Shown here one piece after another: positions 25,698 to 35,564 of a stretch of 64,000 nt of DNA. The stretch spans positions 434,001-498,000 of the forward strand of contig NZ_NQVN01000001.1 in NCBI RefSeq assembly GCF_002770725.1, given 5' to 3'. Each line of letters begins with the position of its first letter. Position 1 is the stretch's first letter. Both the position numbers and the translations under genes were made by a program. The notes under the pieces are model-generated. The model was not told where the DNA came from, searched no databases, and worked only from the letters and a program-made list of their open reading frames with translations. This DNA is from Pleomorphomonas carboxyditropha. Its GTDB lineage: Bacteria > Pseudomonadota > Alphaproteobacteria > Rhizobiales > Pleomorphomonadaceae.

Positions 25698-27785
25698 ATG
25701 AACGTCACGCTCCGCCCCGGCTTTGGTCATTCCGCCTGCCCGCACGACTGCCCGTCGACCTGCGCGCTCGACGTCGAGCTGAAGCCGGACGGCAGCATCG
25801 GCCGACTGCGCGGCTCGCCGGACAACAGCTACACGGCCGGCGTCATCTGCGCCAAGGTCGGCCGCTACGCCGAGCGGCTCTATCATCCCGACCGGCTCAT
25901 GAAGCCGCTCATCAACGTCGGCGCCAAGGGGGAGGGGCGGTTCCAGGAGATTTCCTGGGAGGAGGCGCTCGACCGGGTCGCCGACGCCTTTCTCGAGGCC
26001 GAGCGGCAGTTCGGCGCCGAAAGCGTCTGGCCCTACAAGTATGCCGGCACCATGGGCCTGGTGCAGCGCGACAGTCTCGAACGGCTGAGGCACGTCAAGA
26101 AATATTCGCGCAGCCACGACACCATCTGCGTGACGCCGGCCTGGACCGGGTGGATCGCCGGCACCGGCCTTCTCGCCGGACCGGACCCGCGCGAGATGGC
26201 GATCTCCGACTGTATCGTCATCTGGGGCACCAACGCGGTGACGACGCAGGTCAACGTGATGACCCACGCCATCCGCGCCCGCAAGAGCCGCGGCGCCAAG
26301 ATCGTCGCCGTCGACGTCTACGAGACCGAGACGGTGCGGCAGGCCGACCTCGGGCTGGTGCTGAGGCCGGGCTCCGACGCGGCGCTCGCCTGCGCCGTCA
26401 TGCACATCGCCTTCCGCGACGGCTATGCCGACCGCGCCTACATGGAAAAATACGCCGATGCGCCGGCCGAGCTCGAGGCGCATCTCGCATCGCGGACGCC
26501 GGAATGGGCGGCGGCGATCACCGGCCTCTCGGTGGCCGAGATCGAGGCGTTCGGCAGGCTGGTGGGCACGACGCCGCGCAGCTATTTCCGCCTCGGCTAC
26601 GGCTTCACGCGGTCGCGCAACGGCGTCGTCTCGATGCACGCGGCGCAGTCGATCGCCACCGTGCTCGGCCTCTGGCCGCGCGAAGGGGCCGGCGCCTTCC
26701 ACAGCAACGGCGCCATCTTCCGCCTCGACAAGACGATGATCGAGGGCGAGGACGTGGAAGACCAAAGTGTCCGCCACCTCGACCATTCGCGCGTCGGGCC
26801 GGTGCTGGTGGGCGAGGCCGCGGCGCTGAAAGGCGGGCCGCCGGTCAAGGCGATGATCATCCAGAACTGCAACCCGATGACGGTGACGCCCGAGCAGGAC
26901 AAGGTGCGGCGCGGTTTCTCACGCGACGACCTGTTCGTCTGCGTGCACGAGCAGTTCATGACCGACACGGCGAAGGTGGCCGACATCGTGCTGCCGGCCA
27001 CCATGTTCCTGGAGCACGACGACATCTACAAGGCCGGCGGTCAGCAGAGCCTGCTGTTCGGGCCGAAGCTCGCCGAGCCGCCGGAAGGGCCGCGCGAGAA
27101 TATCTACGTTGTCAACGAGCTGGCGAAGCGTCTCGGCGCCGAGCATCCCGGCTTCCGGATGACGGCGCGCGAACATGTGGACTGGATGCTCAGGTACTCC
27201 GGGCTCGGCACGCTCGCCGAACTCGAGGAAAAGCGCTTCCTCGACCTGCAGCCGGATTTCGACACGGCGCATTACGTGAGCGGCTTCGCCTATCCGGACG
27301 GCAAGTTCCGCTTCAAGCCGGACTGGGCCAACGTCAAGTCGTCCAACATCGGGCCGATGGGGCCATGGCGGGACATGCCGTCGCTGCCGGACTACTGGCC
27401 GGTGGTGGAACAGGCGGACAAGACGCATCCCTTCCGCCTCGTCACCGCCCCGGCGCGCAACTTCCTCAACACGTCGTTCGGCGAGACGCCGACCTCGGCG
27501 GGGCGCGAGGGGCGGCCGACGCTGAAGGTGCGGCCCGATGACGCGGCCCGGCTGGGGATCGCCGACGGCGACGCCGTGGTGATCGGCAACCATCGCGGCC
27601 GCGTCGAGCTCAACGCCGAGCTGTTCGAGGGCTTGCAGGCCGGCGTGGTGGTCGCCGAGGGCATCTGGGCCAACCGGGCGCATGGGGGCGGGGTCGGCAT
27701 CAATATGCTGACCGGCTCGGACGAGATCGCGCCGTTCGGCGGCGCGGCCTTCCACGACACCAAGGTCTGGCTCAGGAAATTGTGA
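25698..27785 (+). CDS. Molybdopterin oxidoreductase, DMSO-reductase family
   Basis: A 695-residue molybdenum or tungsten enzyme. The N-terminus binds a [4Fe-4S] cluster: Cys14, Cys18, Cys22 (CPHDCPSTC) and Cys51 (VICAKVGRY). Then come the molybdopterin-binding regions typical of the family (IVIWGTNAVTTQ, QNCNPMTVTPEQDKV, VLPATMFLEHDD) and the C-terminal dinucleotide-binding domain (SFGETPTSAGREGRPTLK, DGDAVVIGN). No twin-arginine signal is present, so it is cytoplasmic. No partner electron-transfer subunit or cofactor gene is adjacent, and the substrate cannot be inferred. Confidence 0.92.
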   Translation: MNVTLRPGFGHSACPHDCPSTCALDVELKPDGSIGRLRGSPDNSYTAGVICAKVGRYAERLYHPDRLMKPLINVGAKGEGRFQEISWEEALDRVADAFLEAERQFGAESVWPYKYAGTMGLVQRDSLERLRHVKKYSRSHDTICVTPAWTGWIAGTGLLAGPDPREMAISDCIVIWGTNAVTTQVNVMTHAIRARKSRGAKIVAVDVYETETVRQADLGLVLRPGSDAALACAVMHIAFRDGYADRAYMEKYADAPAELEAHLASRTPEWAAAITGLSVAEIEAFGRLVGTTPRSYFRLGYGFTRSRNGVVSMHAAQSIATVLGLWPREGAGAFHSNGAIFRLDKTMIEGEDVEDQSVRHLDHSRVGPVLVGEAAALKGGPPVKAMIIQNCNPMTVTPEQDKVRRGFSRDDLFVCVHEQFMTDTAKVADIVLPATMFLEHDDIYKAGGQQSLLFGPKLAEPPEGPRENIYVVNELAKRLGAEHPGFRMTAREHVDWMLRYSGLGTLAELEEKRFLDLQPDFDTAHYVSGFAYPDGKFRFKPDWANVKSSNIGPMGPWRDMPSLPDYWPVVEQADKTHPFRLVTAPARNFLNTSFGETPTSAGREGRPTLKVRPDDAARLGIADGDAVVIGNHRGRVELNAELFEGLQAGVVVAEGIWANRAHGGGVGINMLTGSDEIAPFGGAAFHDTKVWLRKL

Positions 27786-27919
27786 CCAATGTGCAAGGGT
27801 TGGGCCGAAAAATGGCGGGCACCGGCGGATGCCGATTGCGGGAGCCGGCGGCCTTGCCCTAAGACACCGCGGTTTCGGGGCCGCGCGGCGTGGCCTGCCG
27901 ATTCTTTCAAGACGAGGCC

Positions 27920-28234
27920 ATGATGCGGGTCATTTCCGGTGTGGTTGCCGCCGTTGCGCTTGCGGCCGGCGTGGTGGGTGCATTGCCGGCGAGCGCCGAC
28001 ACGATTTCCCGCGATACGCTGTCGCGCAAATTCCTCGATTATTGCGTCAACACGCAATATCGGGTCGAGGGCATCGACCGGAATTCCATGATCGACCGCT
28101 GCCGCAAGGCCTCCCAGGTGGCGATGACGCAGTTCGAGGGCAACAGCTTCGACGCGCCGTCCCGCTCGAAGTTCACCGCCGAGCAGGACCAGGCGATCCG
28201 CGCCGCCGTCGCCGCTGCCTTCGCGCGGAAATAA
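27920..28234 (+). CDS. Small secreted protein of unknown function
   Basis: A 104-residue protein beginning with a clear signal peptide (MMRVISGVVAAVALAAGVVG, cleavage probably after ASA). The mature part of about 80 residues is helical and polar and has two cysteines (DYCVNTQ and DRCRKAS) about 21 residues apart that could form a disulfide in the periplasm. The ATG follows GACGAGG. No family is recognised. It lies between the molybdopterin enzyme and a convergent MarC gene without evident operon partners. Confidence 0.75.
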   Translation: MMRVISGVVAAVALAAGVVGALPASADTISRDTLSRKFLDYCVNTQYRVEGIDRNSMIDRCRKASQVAMTQFEGNSFDAPSRSKFTAEQDQAIRAAVAAAFARK

Positions 28235-28298
28235 TCCCGCTCCTAAATCCGCAAGATATCGCCGCCGCCGGTCTTTGCCCGGCGGTGAAGGCGTGTCC

Positions 28299-28946
28299 TT
28301 ACGCCATGATCGCCTTGACGCCGTCGGCGACGAACTGCACGGCCAGCGAGGCGAGCAGTACGCCGAGGAGCCGCGTCAGCACGTTGCGGCCGGTGTCGCC
28401 GAGATAGCGATCGATGCGGTCGGCGGCGAGGAAGATGGCGAAGGACAGCGCGATGATGGCGGCGATGATCAGCACCAGCGTCGCCATGGTCAGCGCATCG
28501 TGCGCCTGGGTGGCCAACAGGATGGTGGCCGAGATGGCGCCGGGGCCGGCAAGGAAGGGAATGGCGATCGGGAACACCGCGAGGTGGCGGATGTCCTCGC
28601 CGATCGGCTGCGGATGACCGACGGCGACGTCGGCGTGCCCGCCCTTGTCGCCGCCGCCCGACTTCGGCTTCTCGAACACCATCTCGAAGGCGATCCAGAA
28701 CAGCAGCAGGCCGCCGGCGATGCGGAAGGCCGGCATGGAAATGCCGAGGAAGGTGAGGATGCCGGCGCCGACAAAGGCGAAGGCGATCAGCACCAGAAAG
28801 GCGATGACCGAGGCGCGCACGGCCACGGCGCGGCGCATGTCGGGGCGGGCGCCCGCCGTCAATGCCAGGACGAGCGGCGCGAGCCCCACCGGGTCGATGG
28901 TGACGAAAAGTGTCGCGAAGGCATTGAGGATATAGTCGATCGGCAT
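28299..28946 (-). CDS. MarC family integral membrane protein
   Basis: A 215-residue protein with six predicted membrane helices. Family signatures are FATLFVTIDPVGLAPLVLAL at the start, FRIAGGLLLFWIAFEMVF in the middle, and FPIAIPFLAGPGAISATILL, the best conserved MarC motif. Despite its name MarC is not established as a drug-resistance transporter and its solute is unknown. A hydrophilic loop around residue 100 carries a glycine/lysine-rich stretch. It is divergent from the DfsB-like gene. Confidence 0.92.
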   Translation of the reverse strand: MPIDYILNAFATLFVTIDPVGLAPLVLALTAGARPDMRRAVAVRASVIAFLVLIAFAFVGAGILTFLGISMPAFRIAGGLLLFWIAFEMVFEKPKSGGGDKGGHADVAVGHPQPIGEDIRHLAVFPIAIPFLAGPGAISATILLATQAHDALTMATLVLIIAAIIALSFAIFLAADRIDRYLGDTGRNVLTRLLGVLLASLAVQFVADGVKAIMA

Positions 28947-29047
28947 GGCCTGTCCGCCGTTTCGGAAGTTGTCCGTTGCTCTGCCAGAAAAGCGGCGGCG
29001 CCGGAAGGGGGCGGACGGCCCGACCGCCGCGATCGAGAGGAAAAGAC

Positions 29048-29560
29048 GTGGCCATTCCCGCCAGCAAGACCGAACTCGCCAAAGCCATTCGCGTCAACTA
29101 TATGAAACTGCGTACCGATCTCGACAGCGTGCCCGAGGCGCTCTGGCGCGAGCCGACGCTCGAAGGCCATGCCAGGGATACGCGCATGAGCGTGCACGAT
29201 CTCGTCGCCTATCTCACCGGCTGGTGCGAACTGGTGCTGAAGTGGCACGCGGGCCGGAGAGCGGGCCTGCCGGTGGATTTTCCCGAGACCGGCTACAAGT
29301 GGAACGAGCTCGGCCGCCTGGCGCAGAAGTTCTACGCCGATCATGCCGGCCTCTCCCGCCAGGCGCTGCTCGACCGCCTCGACATCGCCAAGGACCGCAT
29401 CCTCGCCGTCATCGACGAGACGGAAAACGACGAGCTCTACGGCAAGCCCTGGTACGAGAGCCATACCTTCGGCCGGATGATCCAGTTCAATACCTCGTCG
29501 CCGTTCGACAACGCCCGCAAGCGTCTGCGCCGCTGGAAGAAGGAAAAGGGACTCCGCTGA
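29048..29560 (+). CDS. ClbS/DfsB family four-helix protein
   Basis: A 170-residue soluble protein of the ClbS/DfsB (DUF1706) family within the DinB-like four-helix superfamily. Typical features are the start IPASKTELAKAIRVNYMKL, the central MSVHDLVAYLTGWCELVLKWH and the C-terminal TSSPFDNARKRLRRWKKEKGL. ClbS protects against colibactin by hydrolysing its cyclopropane, but most family members have no known substrate. The start is GTG, chosen for its spacing from GAGAGGAAAAG. Confidence 0.87.
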   Translation: MAIPASKTELAKAIRVNYMKLRTDLDSVPEALWREPTLEGHARDTRMSVHDLVAYLTGWCELVLKWHAGRRAGLPVDFPETGYKWNELGRLAQKFYADHAGLSRQALLDRLDIAKDRILAVIDETENDELYGKPWYESHTFGRMIQFNTSSPFDNARKRLRRWKKEKGLR

Positions 29561-29774
29561 TCCGGCCGGCTTGGCGGAAGCCGTTTTCCGCTGGACAAAC
29601 CGGTCGTTCCGTGGTCTTTGCGCCGCCACAGCATGATCAGGACCGGCTGCCGTGCGGCGGCGCCTCTCGCATCGCTCCATCCGGAGCGTGGCGGCGTTCT
29701 GAAACGACGATTCAGCGCGGACGGGGTCCCGGAGGCTGCTCCGGTCGATCCGGCGCCTGGGAGACATTGGGACC

Positions 29775-30275
29775 ATGACCGACGACCGATCCGGCGCCAG
29801 ATCCGAGCCGCGCCCGGCCAACCAGCGCGGCGCCGCCCGCCTCGCCGCCGTGCAGGCGCTCTACCAGCTTGAGATCGGCGGCGGCGACCTCCTGGACGTG
29901 GTGCAGGAGTTCGAGGCGTTCCGGCTCGGCAAGGAGCTCGACGGTTTCGAATATCGGCAGGCCGACGCCGGCTGGTTCCGCGACATCGTCGGCGGCGTCG
30001 TCACCGACCAGCGGACCATCGATCCCATGGTGCATACGGCGCTGGCCGAGGACTGGCCGCTGAAGCGCGTCGACGCGACGCTGCGCGCCATCCTGCGCTG
30101 CGGCGCCTACGAGCTGCTGCGGCGCGGCGACGTGCCGGGCCGGGTGATCATTTCCGAATATATCGACGTCGCCCGCGCCTTCTTCGAGGACGACGAGCCG
30201 CGCCTCGTCAACGGCGTGCTCGACCGCATCGCCCACGAAACCCGGCCCGACGAGTTCCCGAAAGAGGGGGCCTGA
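29775..30275 (+). CDS. nusB: Transcription antitermination factor NusB
   Basis: A 166-residue all-helical RNA-binding protein that joins NusE (S10) on boxA for rRNA antitermination. Recognisable are the N-terminal [19 protein letters not shown], the central [20 protein letters not shown], and [27 protein letters not shown] near the C-terminus. It is followed by thiL after one base, a pairing conserved in alphaproteobacteria; the usual upstream ribH is absent from the window. Confidence 0.95.
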   Translation: MTDDRSGARSEPRPANQRGAARLAAVQALYQLEIGGGDLLDVVQEFEAFRLGKELDGFEYRQADAGWFRDIVGGVVTDQRTIDPMVHTALAEDWPLKRVDATLRAILRCGAYELLRRGDVPGRVIISEYIDVARAFFEDDEPRLVNGVLDRIAHETRPDEFPKEGA

Positions 30276-30276
30276 C

Positions 30277-31272
30277 ATGGCGGCGGCGGGCGGCATCGGT
30301 GAATTCGAGCTGATCGCCCGCGTGTTCGCGCCGCTGGCGGCCGACGGCGCCCTCGGGCTGACCGACGACGCCGCCTTCTATCGCCCGCGCCCCGGCCGCG
30401 ATCTCGTGCTGACCAAGGACGAGGTGGTGAGCGGCGTGCATTTCTTCGCCGACGATCCCTGGGACGCGGTGGCCAGGAAGGCGCTGCGCGTCAACCTTTC
30501 CGACCTCGCCGCCAAGGGCGCGACGCCGGTCGGCTATCTCCTGGCCCTCGGCCTGCCGAAGGACTTCAGCGTCGATCAGATCGACGCGCTGGGCGCCGGC
30601 CTGGCCGCCGATCAGGCGGCCTACGGCCTGTCGCTCTACGGCGGCGACACGGTGCGTTCGCCGGCCGGCCTGACGCTGTCGGTGACGGCGATCGGCGAGG
30701 TGAAGCAGGGCGGCATGGTGCGGCGCGGCGGCGCGCGGGCCGGCGACACCATCGTCGTCACCGGCACGATCGGCGACGCGGCGCTCGGCCTGGCGCTGCG
30801 CCTCGACCCGGCGCTTTCCGGCCGCCTCGGCCTTCCGGACGTCCATCGCGACCATCTTCTCGACCGCTACCTGCTGCCGCGGCCGCGCGGCGCGCTGGCC
30901 ACGGCGGTCGCCGACTGCGCCTCCGGCGGCATGGACATTTCCGACGGTCTCGTCGGCGACCTCGGCAAGATGGCGGCGGCCTCCGGCGTGGCCATCGACA
31001 TCGACGCCGACCGGGTGCCGCTGTCGGACGCCGCGCAGGCGGCGGTGGCGGCCGAGCCGCGTCTCCTCGCCGTGGCGCTGACCGGCGGCGACGACTACGA
31101 GCTGGCGCTGTCCATTCCGGAGGCGAAGGTCGCGGCTTTTCTCGCCGCCGCTGCGGCGGCCGGTATCGGCGCCGTGCCGATCGGCCGGGCGAGGGCGGGC
31201 GAGGGGATCGCGGTTCGCGGCAACCATCCGGCGCTCGCCGATCTCGGGTCGGGCTCCTACCGGCATTTCTGA
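30277..31272 (+). CDS. thiL: Thiamine-monophosphate kinase
   Basis: A 331-residue enzyme that phosphorylates thiamine monophosphate to the active diphosphate with ATP. It shows the PurM-like fold motifs: FELIARVFAPLA and DDAAFY at the N-terminus, LVLTKDEVVSGVHF, VNLSDLAAKGATPVGYLLAL with the metal-binding Asp, and GGDTVRSP. The C-terminal half has GMDISDGLVGDLGKM and TGGDDYELAL, both conserved. It begins one base after nusB, so it is surely cotranscribed. No TPP riboswitch is visible. Confidence 0.95.
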   Translation: MAAAGGIGEFELIARVFAPLAADGALGLTDDAAFYRPRPGRDLVLTKDEVVSGVHFFADDPWDAVARKALRVNLSDLAAKGATPVGYLLALGLPKDFSVDQIDALGAGLAADQAAYGLSLYGGDTVRSPAGLTLSVTAIGEVKQGGMVRRGGARAGDTIVVTGTIGDAALGLALRLDPALSGRLGLPDVHRDHLLDRYLLPRPRGALATAVADCASGGMDISDGLVGDLGKMAAASGVAIDIDADRVPLSDAAQAAVAAEPRLLAVALTGGDDYELALSIPEAKVAAFLAAAAAAGIGAVPIGRARAGEGIAVRGNHPALADLGSGSYRHF

Positions 31273-31439
31273 AGCTTCGGTCCGAAAAGTTTCAAAGTTT
31301 CGGAATAAGCGGATGAGAAGGCAGGAGTCTTGCTTGCGTCGCCAAAGGCGAGTCGGTAGACCTCGGCGGGCTCGCTTTTTGGGCAATCGCCGACCGTTTT
31401 TCCGAGCCGTTCTTTTCTTTTGTATTTTCCGGAGGGCCG

Positions 31440-32021
31440 ATGTTCCGCAAACTTTACGACTGGACCATGTCGCTGGCCGGCAGCCGCAAGGCCGGCACGT
31501 GGCTCGCCGCCGTTTCCTTCGCGGAAAGCTCGTTCTTCCCCATCCCGCCCGACGTGATGCTGGTGCCGATGGTGCTGGCGCGCCGCGACAAGGCCTTCAC
31601 CTATGCGCTGATCTGCACCATCGCCTCGGTGCTCGGCGGCATTCTCGGCTACGCCATCGGCCTGTTCCTGTTCGACAGCGTCGGCGCCTGGCTGATCCGC
31701 GTCTACGGCTACGGCCAGAGCTTCGACGACTTCCGCGCCGCCTATGCCCACTACGGCGCCTGGATCATCCTGATCAAGGGGCTGACGCCGATCCCCTTCA
31801 AGCTGGTCACCATCGCCTCGGGCTTTGCCGCCTACAACTTCCCGCTGTTCGTCCTGCTCTGCGTCGTCACGCGCGGCGTCCGCTTCTTCCTCGTCGCCTT
31901 CCTGCTGCGCCTGTTCGGCGAGCCGGTGCGCGAGTTCATCGAGCGGCGGCTCGACGCGGTGATGTGGGGCCTGCTGATCGTCATCGTCGGCGGCTTCGTG
32001 GCGGCGCGCTACGTCGTGTGA
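31440..32021 (+). CDS. DedA/YqaA family membrane protein
   Basis: A 193-residue inner-membrane protein of the DedA (SNARE-associated) superfamily, YqaA branch. Motifs include FAESSFFPIPPDVMLVPMVLA with the conserved Glu and Pro-Pro, GGILGYAIG, and the re-entrant signature IILIKGLTPIPFKLVTIASG. DedA proteins recycle polyprenyl and phospholipid carriers or help maintain proton motive force; the role of this branch is not settled. It follows thiL by 167 bases and may have its own promoter. Confidence 0.9.
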   Translation: MFRKLYDWTMSLAGSRKAGTWLAAVSFAESSFFPIPPDVMLVPMVLARRDKAFTYALICTIASVLGGILGYAIGLFLFDSVGAWLIRVYGYGQSFDDFRAAYAHYGAWIILIKGLTPIPFKLVTIASGFAAYNFPLFVLLCVVTRGVRFFLVAFLLRLFGEPVREFIERRLDAVMWGLLIVIVGGFVAARYVV

Positions 32022-32345
32022 CGGCGCGTCCGCGCCCGGTTTCGGCGGCGGACGAGGCGGAATGGTCGCGGTTTCGCCCCGAATGGGGACAAATCCATAA
32101 AATCGTCCGCTTCGGGCTTTCACGCCCTTGACGTTACCAAACGAGACTATATCGGTAATCCCGCCCTCGTATCTGTCCGCAGAACGGGATCGACGCCGCA
32201 TGCCGGCGCGTTCTGCAAGGCGGAAGACAAGAGGGTCGCTCCCAAGGCGAACGGGCACGGGAACCGCAAGGCTTCCAAGGGGCGTTCGCCTTCGGTTCGT
32301 GGCGCCAAGGCCGGGCCCATAAGTGCCCGGCACTGCGGAGGGATC
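32022..32345. other. Leader region of hppA with a long-range stem
   Basis: 324 bases without a gene. TTGACG at 32128-32133 may be a -35 element but no well-spaced -10 is evident. The leader contains a perfect 10-base stem, AAGGCGAACG (32244-32253) with CGTTCGCCTT (32283-32292). A weak ribosome-binding site GGAGGGATC precedes the hppA ATG. Confidence 0.5.
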
Positions 32346-34481
32346 ATGTACGTTCTTTACATCGCGATCATTTGCGGGCTGTTGTCCATCGCCTACGGCG
32401 TATGGGCGATCAAGTCCGTCATGGCATCGGACGCGGGCAGCGCCCGCATGCAGGAAATCTCAGGGGCTGTCGCCGAGGGTGCCAAGGCCTACCTCAAGCG
32501 CCAGTACACCACGATCGGCATCGTCGGCGTGGTCATCCTGGTGGTGATCGCGCTGCTGCTCGGCCTGCCGGTCGCCATCGGCTTCCTGATCGGCGCCGTT
32601 CTGTCGGGCCTCGCCGGCTTCATCGGCATGAACGTGTCGGTGCGTGCCAACGTCCGCACCGCCGCCGCCGCCATGCAGTCGCTGGCCGGCGGTCTCAACA
32701 TCGCCTTCAAGGCGGGCGCCGTCACCGGCCTCCTGGTGGCCGGCCTGGCGCTGCTCGGCGTCGCCGTCTACTTCTGGGTGCTGACCGGCCTGGCCGGCTA
32801 TGCCGTCAACGACCGCACGGTCATCGACGCCCTCGTCGCCCTCGGCTTCGGCGCCTCGCTGATCTCCATCTTCGCCCGTCTCGGCGGCGGCATCTTCACC
32901 AAGGGCGCCGACGTCGGCGCCGACCTGGTCGGCAAGGTCGAGGCCGGTATTCCGGAAGACGATCCGCGCAACCCGGCCACCATCGCCGACAACGTCGGCG
33001 ACAACGTCGGCGACTGCGCCGGCATGGCCGCCGACCTGTTCGAGACCTACGCGGTGACCGTGGTCGCCACCATGGTGCTCGCCTCGATCTTCTTTGCGAC
33101 CTCGCCGATCCTCGCGGACGCGATGTTCTATCCGCTGCTGATCTGCGGCGCCTGCATCATCACCTCGATCATCGGCACCTTCTTCGTGAAGCTGGGCGCC
33201 AACAACTCGATCATGGGCGCCCTCTACAAGGGCCTGTGGGCGACCTCGATCCTGTCGATCGTCGGCCTCGGCGGCGCCACCTCGCTGACCATCGGCTGGG
33301 GCGAGATCGGCGTCGTCGACGGTATTGCGCTGACCGGCACCAAGCTGTTCGTCTGCGGCATCCTGGGCCTGGTGGTCACCGGCCTGATCGTCTGGATCAC
33401 CGAGTACTACACCGGCACCGGCAAGCGCCCGGTCAACTCGATCGCCCAGGCGTCGGTCACCGGCCACGGCACCAACGTCATCCAGGGTCTCGCCGTGTCG
33501 CTCGAATCGACGGCTCTTCCGGCGCTGGTCATCGTCGGCGGCATCATCGCCACCTACCAGCTCGGCGGCCTGTTCGGCACGGCCATCGCGGTGACCACCA
33601 TGCTCGGCCTCGCCGGCATGATCGTGGCGCTCGACGCCTTCGGTCCGGTCACCGACAACGCCGGCGGCATCGCCGAGATGGCCGGCCTGCCCAAGGACGT
33701 CCGCCACACCACCGATGCGCTCGACGCCGTCGGCAACACCACCAAGGCCGTCACCAAGGGCTATGCCATCGGTTCGGCCGGCCTCGGCGCGCTGGTGCTG
33801 TTCGCCGCCTACACGAACGACATCAAGCATTTCGCCGAGAGCGGCGTCAGCTACTTCCAGGGTGTTGGTCCCATCGACCTGTCGCTGTCCAACCCCTACG
33901 TGGTGGCCGGCCTGCTGTTCGGCGGTCTGATCCCCTACCTGTTCGGCGGTATCGCCATGACCGCCGTCGGCCGCGCCGCCGGCGCGGTGGTCGAGGAAGT
34001 CCGTCGTCAGTTCAAGGAAAAGCCGGGCATCATGGCCGGCACCGACCGGCCGGACTACGGTCGCGCCGTCGACATGCTGACCAAGGCGGCCATCCGCGAG
34101 ATGATCATCCCGTCGCTGCTGCCGGTGCTGTCGCCGCTAGTCGTCTACTTCGGCGTGCTCGCCGCCTCGGGCTCGAAGGCCAACGCCTTCGCCGCCCTCG
34201 GCGCTTCGCTGCTCGGCGTGATCGTCAACGGCCTGTTCGTCGCCATCTCGATGACCTCGGGCGGCGGCGCCTGGGACAACGCCAAGAAGAGCTTCGAGGA
34301 CGGCTTCGTCGACAAGGACGGCGTCAAGCACTTCAAGGGTTCCGACGCCCACAAGGCCTCGGTGACCGGCGACACCGTCGGCGATCCCTACAAGGACACC
34401 GCCGGCCCGGCCGTCAACCCGGCGATCAAGATCACCAACATCGTGGCCTTGCTGCTGCTGGCGGTTCTCGCCCATAGCTGA
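32346..34481 (+). CDS. hppA: Proton-translocating pyrophosphatase, potassium-independent type
   Basis: A 711-residue membrane pump with about 16 helices that hydrolyses pyrophosphate and moves protons. The substrate site is intact: [20 protein letters not shown] and [20 protein letters not shown] with their Asp clusters, and a matching C-terminal segment [18 protein letters not shown]. The determinant of potassium dependence reads [10 protein letters not shown]; Lys here (Ala in potassium-dependent enzymes) marks the potassium-independent class, as in Rhodospirillum rubrum. It stands alone with its own leader and a following hairpin. Confidence 0.97.
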   Translation: MYVLYIAIICGLLSIAYGVWAIKSVMASDAGSARMQEISGAVAEGAKAYLKRQYTTIGIVGVVILVVIALLLGLPVAIGFLIGAVLSGLAGFIGMNVSVRANVRTAAAAMQSLAGGLNIAFKAGAVTGLLVAGLALLGVAVYFWVLTGLAGYAVNDRTVIDALVALGFGASLISIFARLGGGIFTKGADVGADLVGKVEAGIPEDDPRNPATIADNVGDNVGDCAGMAADLFETYAVTVVATMVLASIFFATSPILADAMFYPLLICGACIITSIIGTFFVKLGANNSIMGALYKGLWATSILSIVGLGGATSLTIGWGEIGVVDGIALTGTKLFVCGILGLVVTGLIVWITEYYTGTGKRPVNSIAQASVTGHGTNVIQGLAVSLESTALPALVIVGGIIATYQLGGLFGTAIAVTTMLGLAGMIVALDAFGPVTDNAGGIAEMAGLPKDVRHTTDALDAVGNTTKAVTKGYAIGSAGLGALVLFAAYTNDIKHFAESGVSYFQGVGPIDLSLSNPYVVAGLLFGGLIPYLFGGIAMTAVGRAAGAVVEEVRRQFKEKPGIMAGTDRPDYGRAVDMLTKAAIREMIIPSLLPVLSPLVVYFGVLAASGSKANAFAALGASLLGVIVNGLFVAISMTSGGGAWDNAKKSFEDGFVDKDGVKHFKGSDAHKASVTGDTVGDPYKDTAGPAVNPAIKITNIVALLLLAVLAHS

Positions 34482-34510
34482 TAGACCACGTCAGTATTTC
34501 GACTGAACGG

Positions 34511-34538
34511 AGCGGCGGTCGGGCAACCGGCCGCCGCT
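34511..34538 (+). terminator. Hairpin after hppA
   Basis: AGCGGCGG and CCGCCGCT pair around an inner CGG/CCG and a small loop, 30 bases after the hppA stop. Only TTC and later TTTC follow, so termination may be weak. Confidence 0.55.
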
Positions 34539-34588
34539 TCGGCGTTTCGGGTGGCGCCGCTCGGCGCCGCCGACCAATATCCGGAATC

Positions 34589-35512
34589 ATGACCATGACA
34601 TCCGCTCAAGCCGAAGCGCCGGCCGGGTCCGGCCGCTATCGCGGCTTCGCCTTTGCCTTCCTGGCCTATCTTCTCTGGGGGTTCCTGCCCTTCTACATGA
34701 AGGCCGTCGCCCACATTTCGCCTTATGAGGTGGTGGCGCACCGCGTGCTGTGGTCGGTGCCGATCACAGCGGCGATTCTGGCGGCGCAGGGCGGCTTTTC
34801 GAGCTTCCTCGGCGTGTTCCGGCAGCCGCGCATGCTGGTCATGGGTTTTCTCACCGCCAGCCTGATCTCGGTGAACTGGGCGATCTACGTCTGGGCGATC
34901 GGCTCGGGCCGGGCGCTCGAATCGGCGCTCGGCTATTTCATCAATCCGCTGGTCAACGTCGCCCTCGGCACCATCTTTCTGGGAGAGCGGCTCAGCCGCG
35001 CGCAGATGTTCGCCGTGGGGCTCGCCGTGTTCGGCGTCGGCCTGATGACGGTGGAAAGCGGCGGCCTGCCGTGGGTGTCGCTGGCGCTGGCGCTGACCTT
35101 CGGCGTCTACGGCTATCTCAAGAAGACGCTGCCGATCGGACCGACGCAAGGCTTCCTTCTGGAAGTCGTGCTGATCTCGCCGCCGGCGCTCGTCTACATC
35201 GGCTGGCTGGCGGCGACCGGCGGCGGCCATTTTGCCGGCACCGGCATCGCCGCCACCGGTTCCGACACGCTGCTGCTGGCGGCGGCCGGCCTCGTCACGG
35301 CGGTGCCGCTCATCCTGTTCGTGTTCGGAGCGCGACTCCTGCGCTACTCGACCATCGGCCTGATGCAGTATATCGCGCCGACGATGATCTTCCTCACCGC
35401 CGTGTTCGTGTTCCACGAGCCGTTCTCGGCCGGCAAGCTGGTCGCCTTCCTGTTCATCTGGGCGGCGCTGGTCGTCTACACCGCGACGATGTTCTCCGGC
35501 CGCAAGGCGTGA
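34589..35512 (+). CDS. rarD: RarD, EamA-family transporter
   Basis: A 307-residue protein with ten membrane helices (two EamA repeats). It matches RarD specifically: GFAFAFLAYLLWGFLPFYMKA, the central ASLISVNWAIYVWAIGSGRALESALGYFINPL and the late RYSTIGLMQYIAPTMIFLTA. The natural substrate of RarD is unknown; the name comes from a chloramphenicol-resistance annotation. A second ATG lies two codons downstream. It is convergent with bamE, with a terminator between. Confidence 0.93.
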   Translation: MTMTSAQAEAPAGSGRYRGFAFAFLAYLLWGFLPFYMKAVAHISPYEVVAHRVLWSVPITAAILAAQGGFSSFLGVFRQPRMLVMGFLTASLISVNWAIYVWAIGSGRALESALGYFINPLVNVALGTIFLGERLSRAQMFAVGLAVFGVGLMTVESGGLPWVSLALALTFGVYGYLKKTLPIGPTQGFLLEVVLISPPALVYIGWLAATGGGHFAGTGIAATGSDTLLLAAAGLVTAVPLILFVFGARLLRYSTIGLMQYIAPTMIFLTAVFVFHEPFSAGKLVAFLFIWAALVVYTATMFSGRKA

Positions 35513-35514
35513 CG

Positions 35515-35541
35515 AAAAAGGGCGCGGCCGATGCCGCGCCC
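35515..35541 (-). terminator. Terminator of bamE
   Basis: GGGCGCGGC (35520-35528) pairs with GCCGCGCCC (35533-35541). On the minus strand the hairpin is followed by TTTTTCGTC, 24 bases after the bamE stop. Confidence 0.85.
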
Positions 35542-35564
35542 CTCGATCAATCGGTCAAGGCCGC

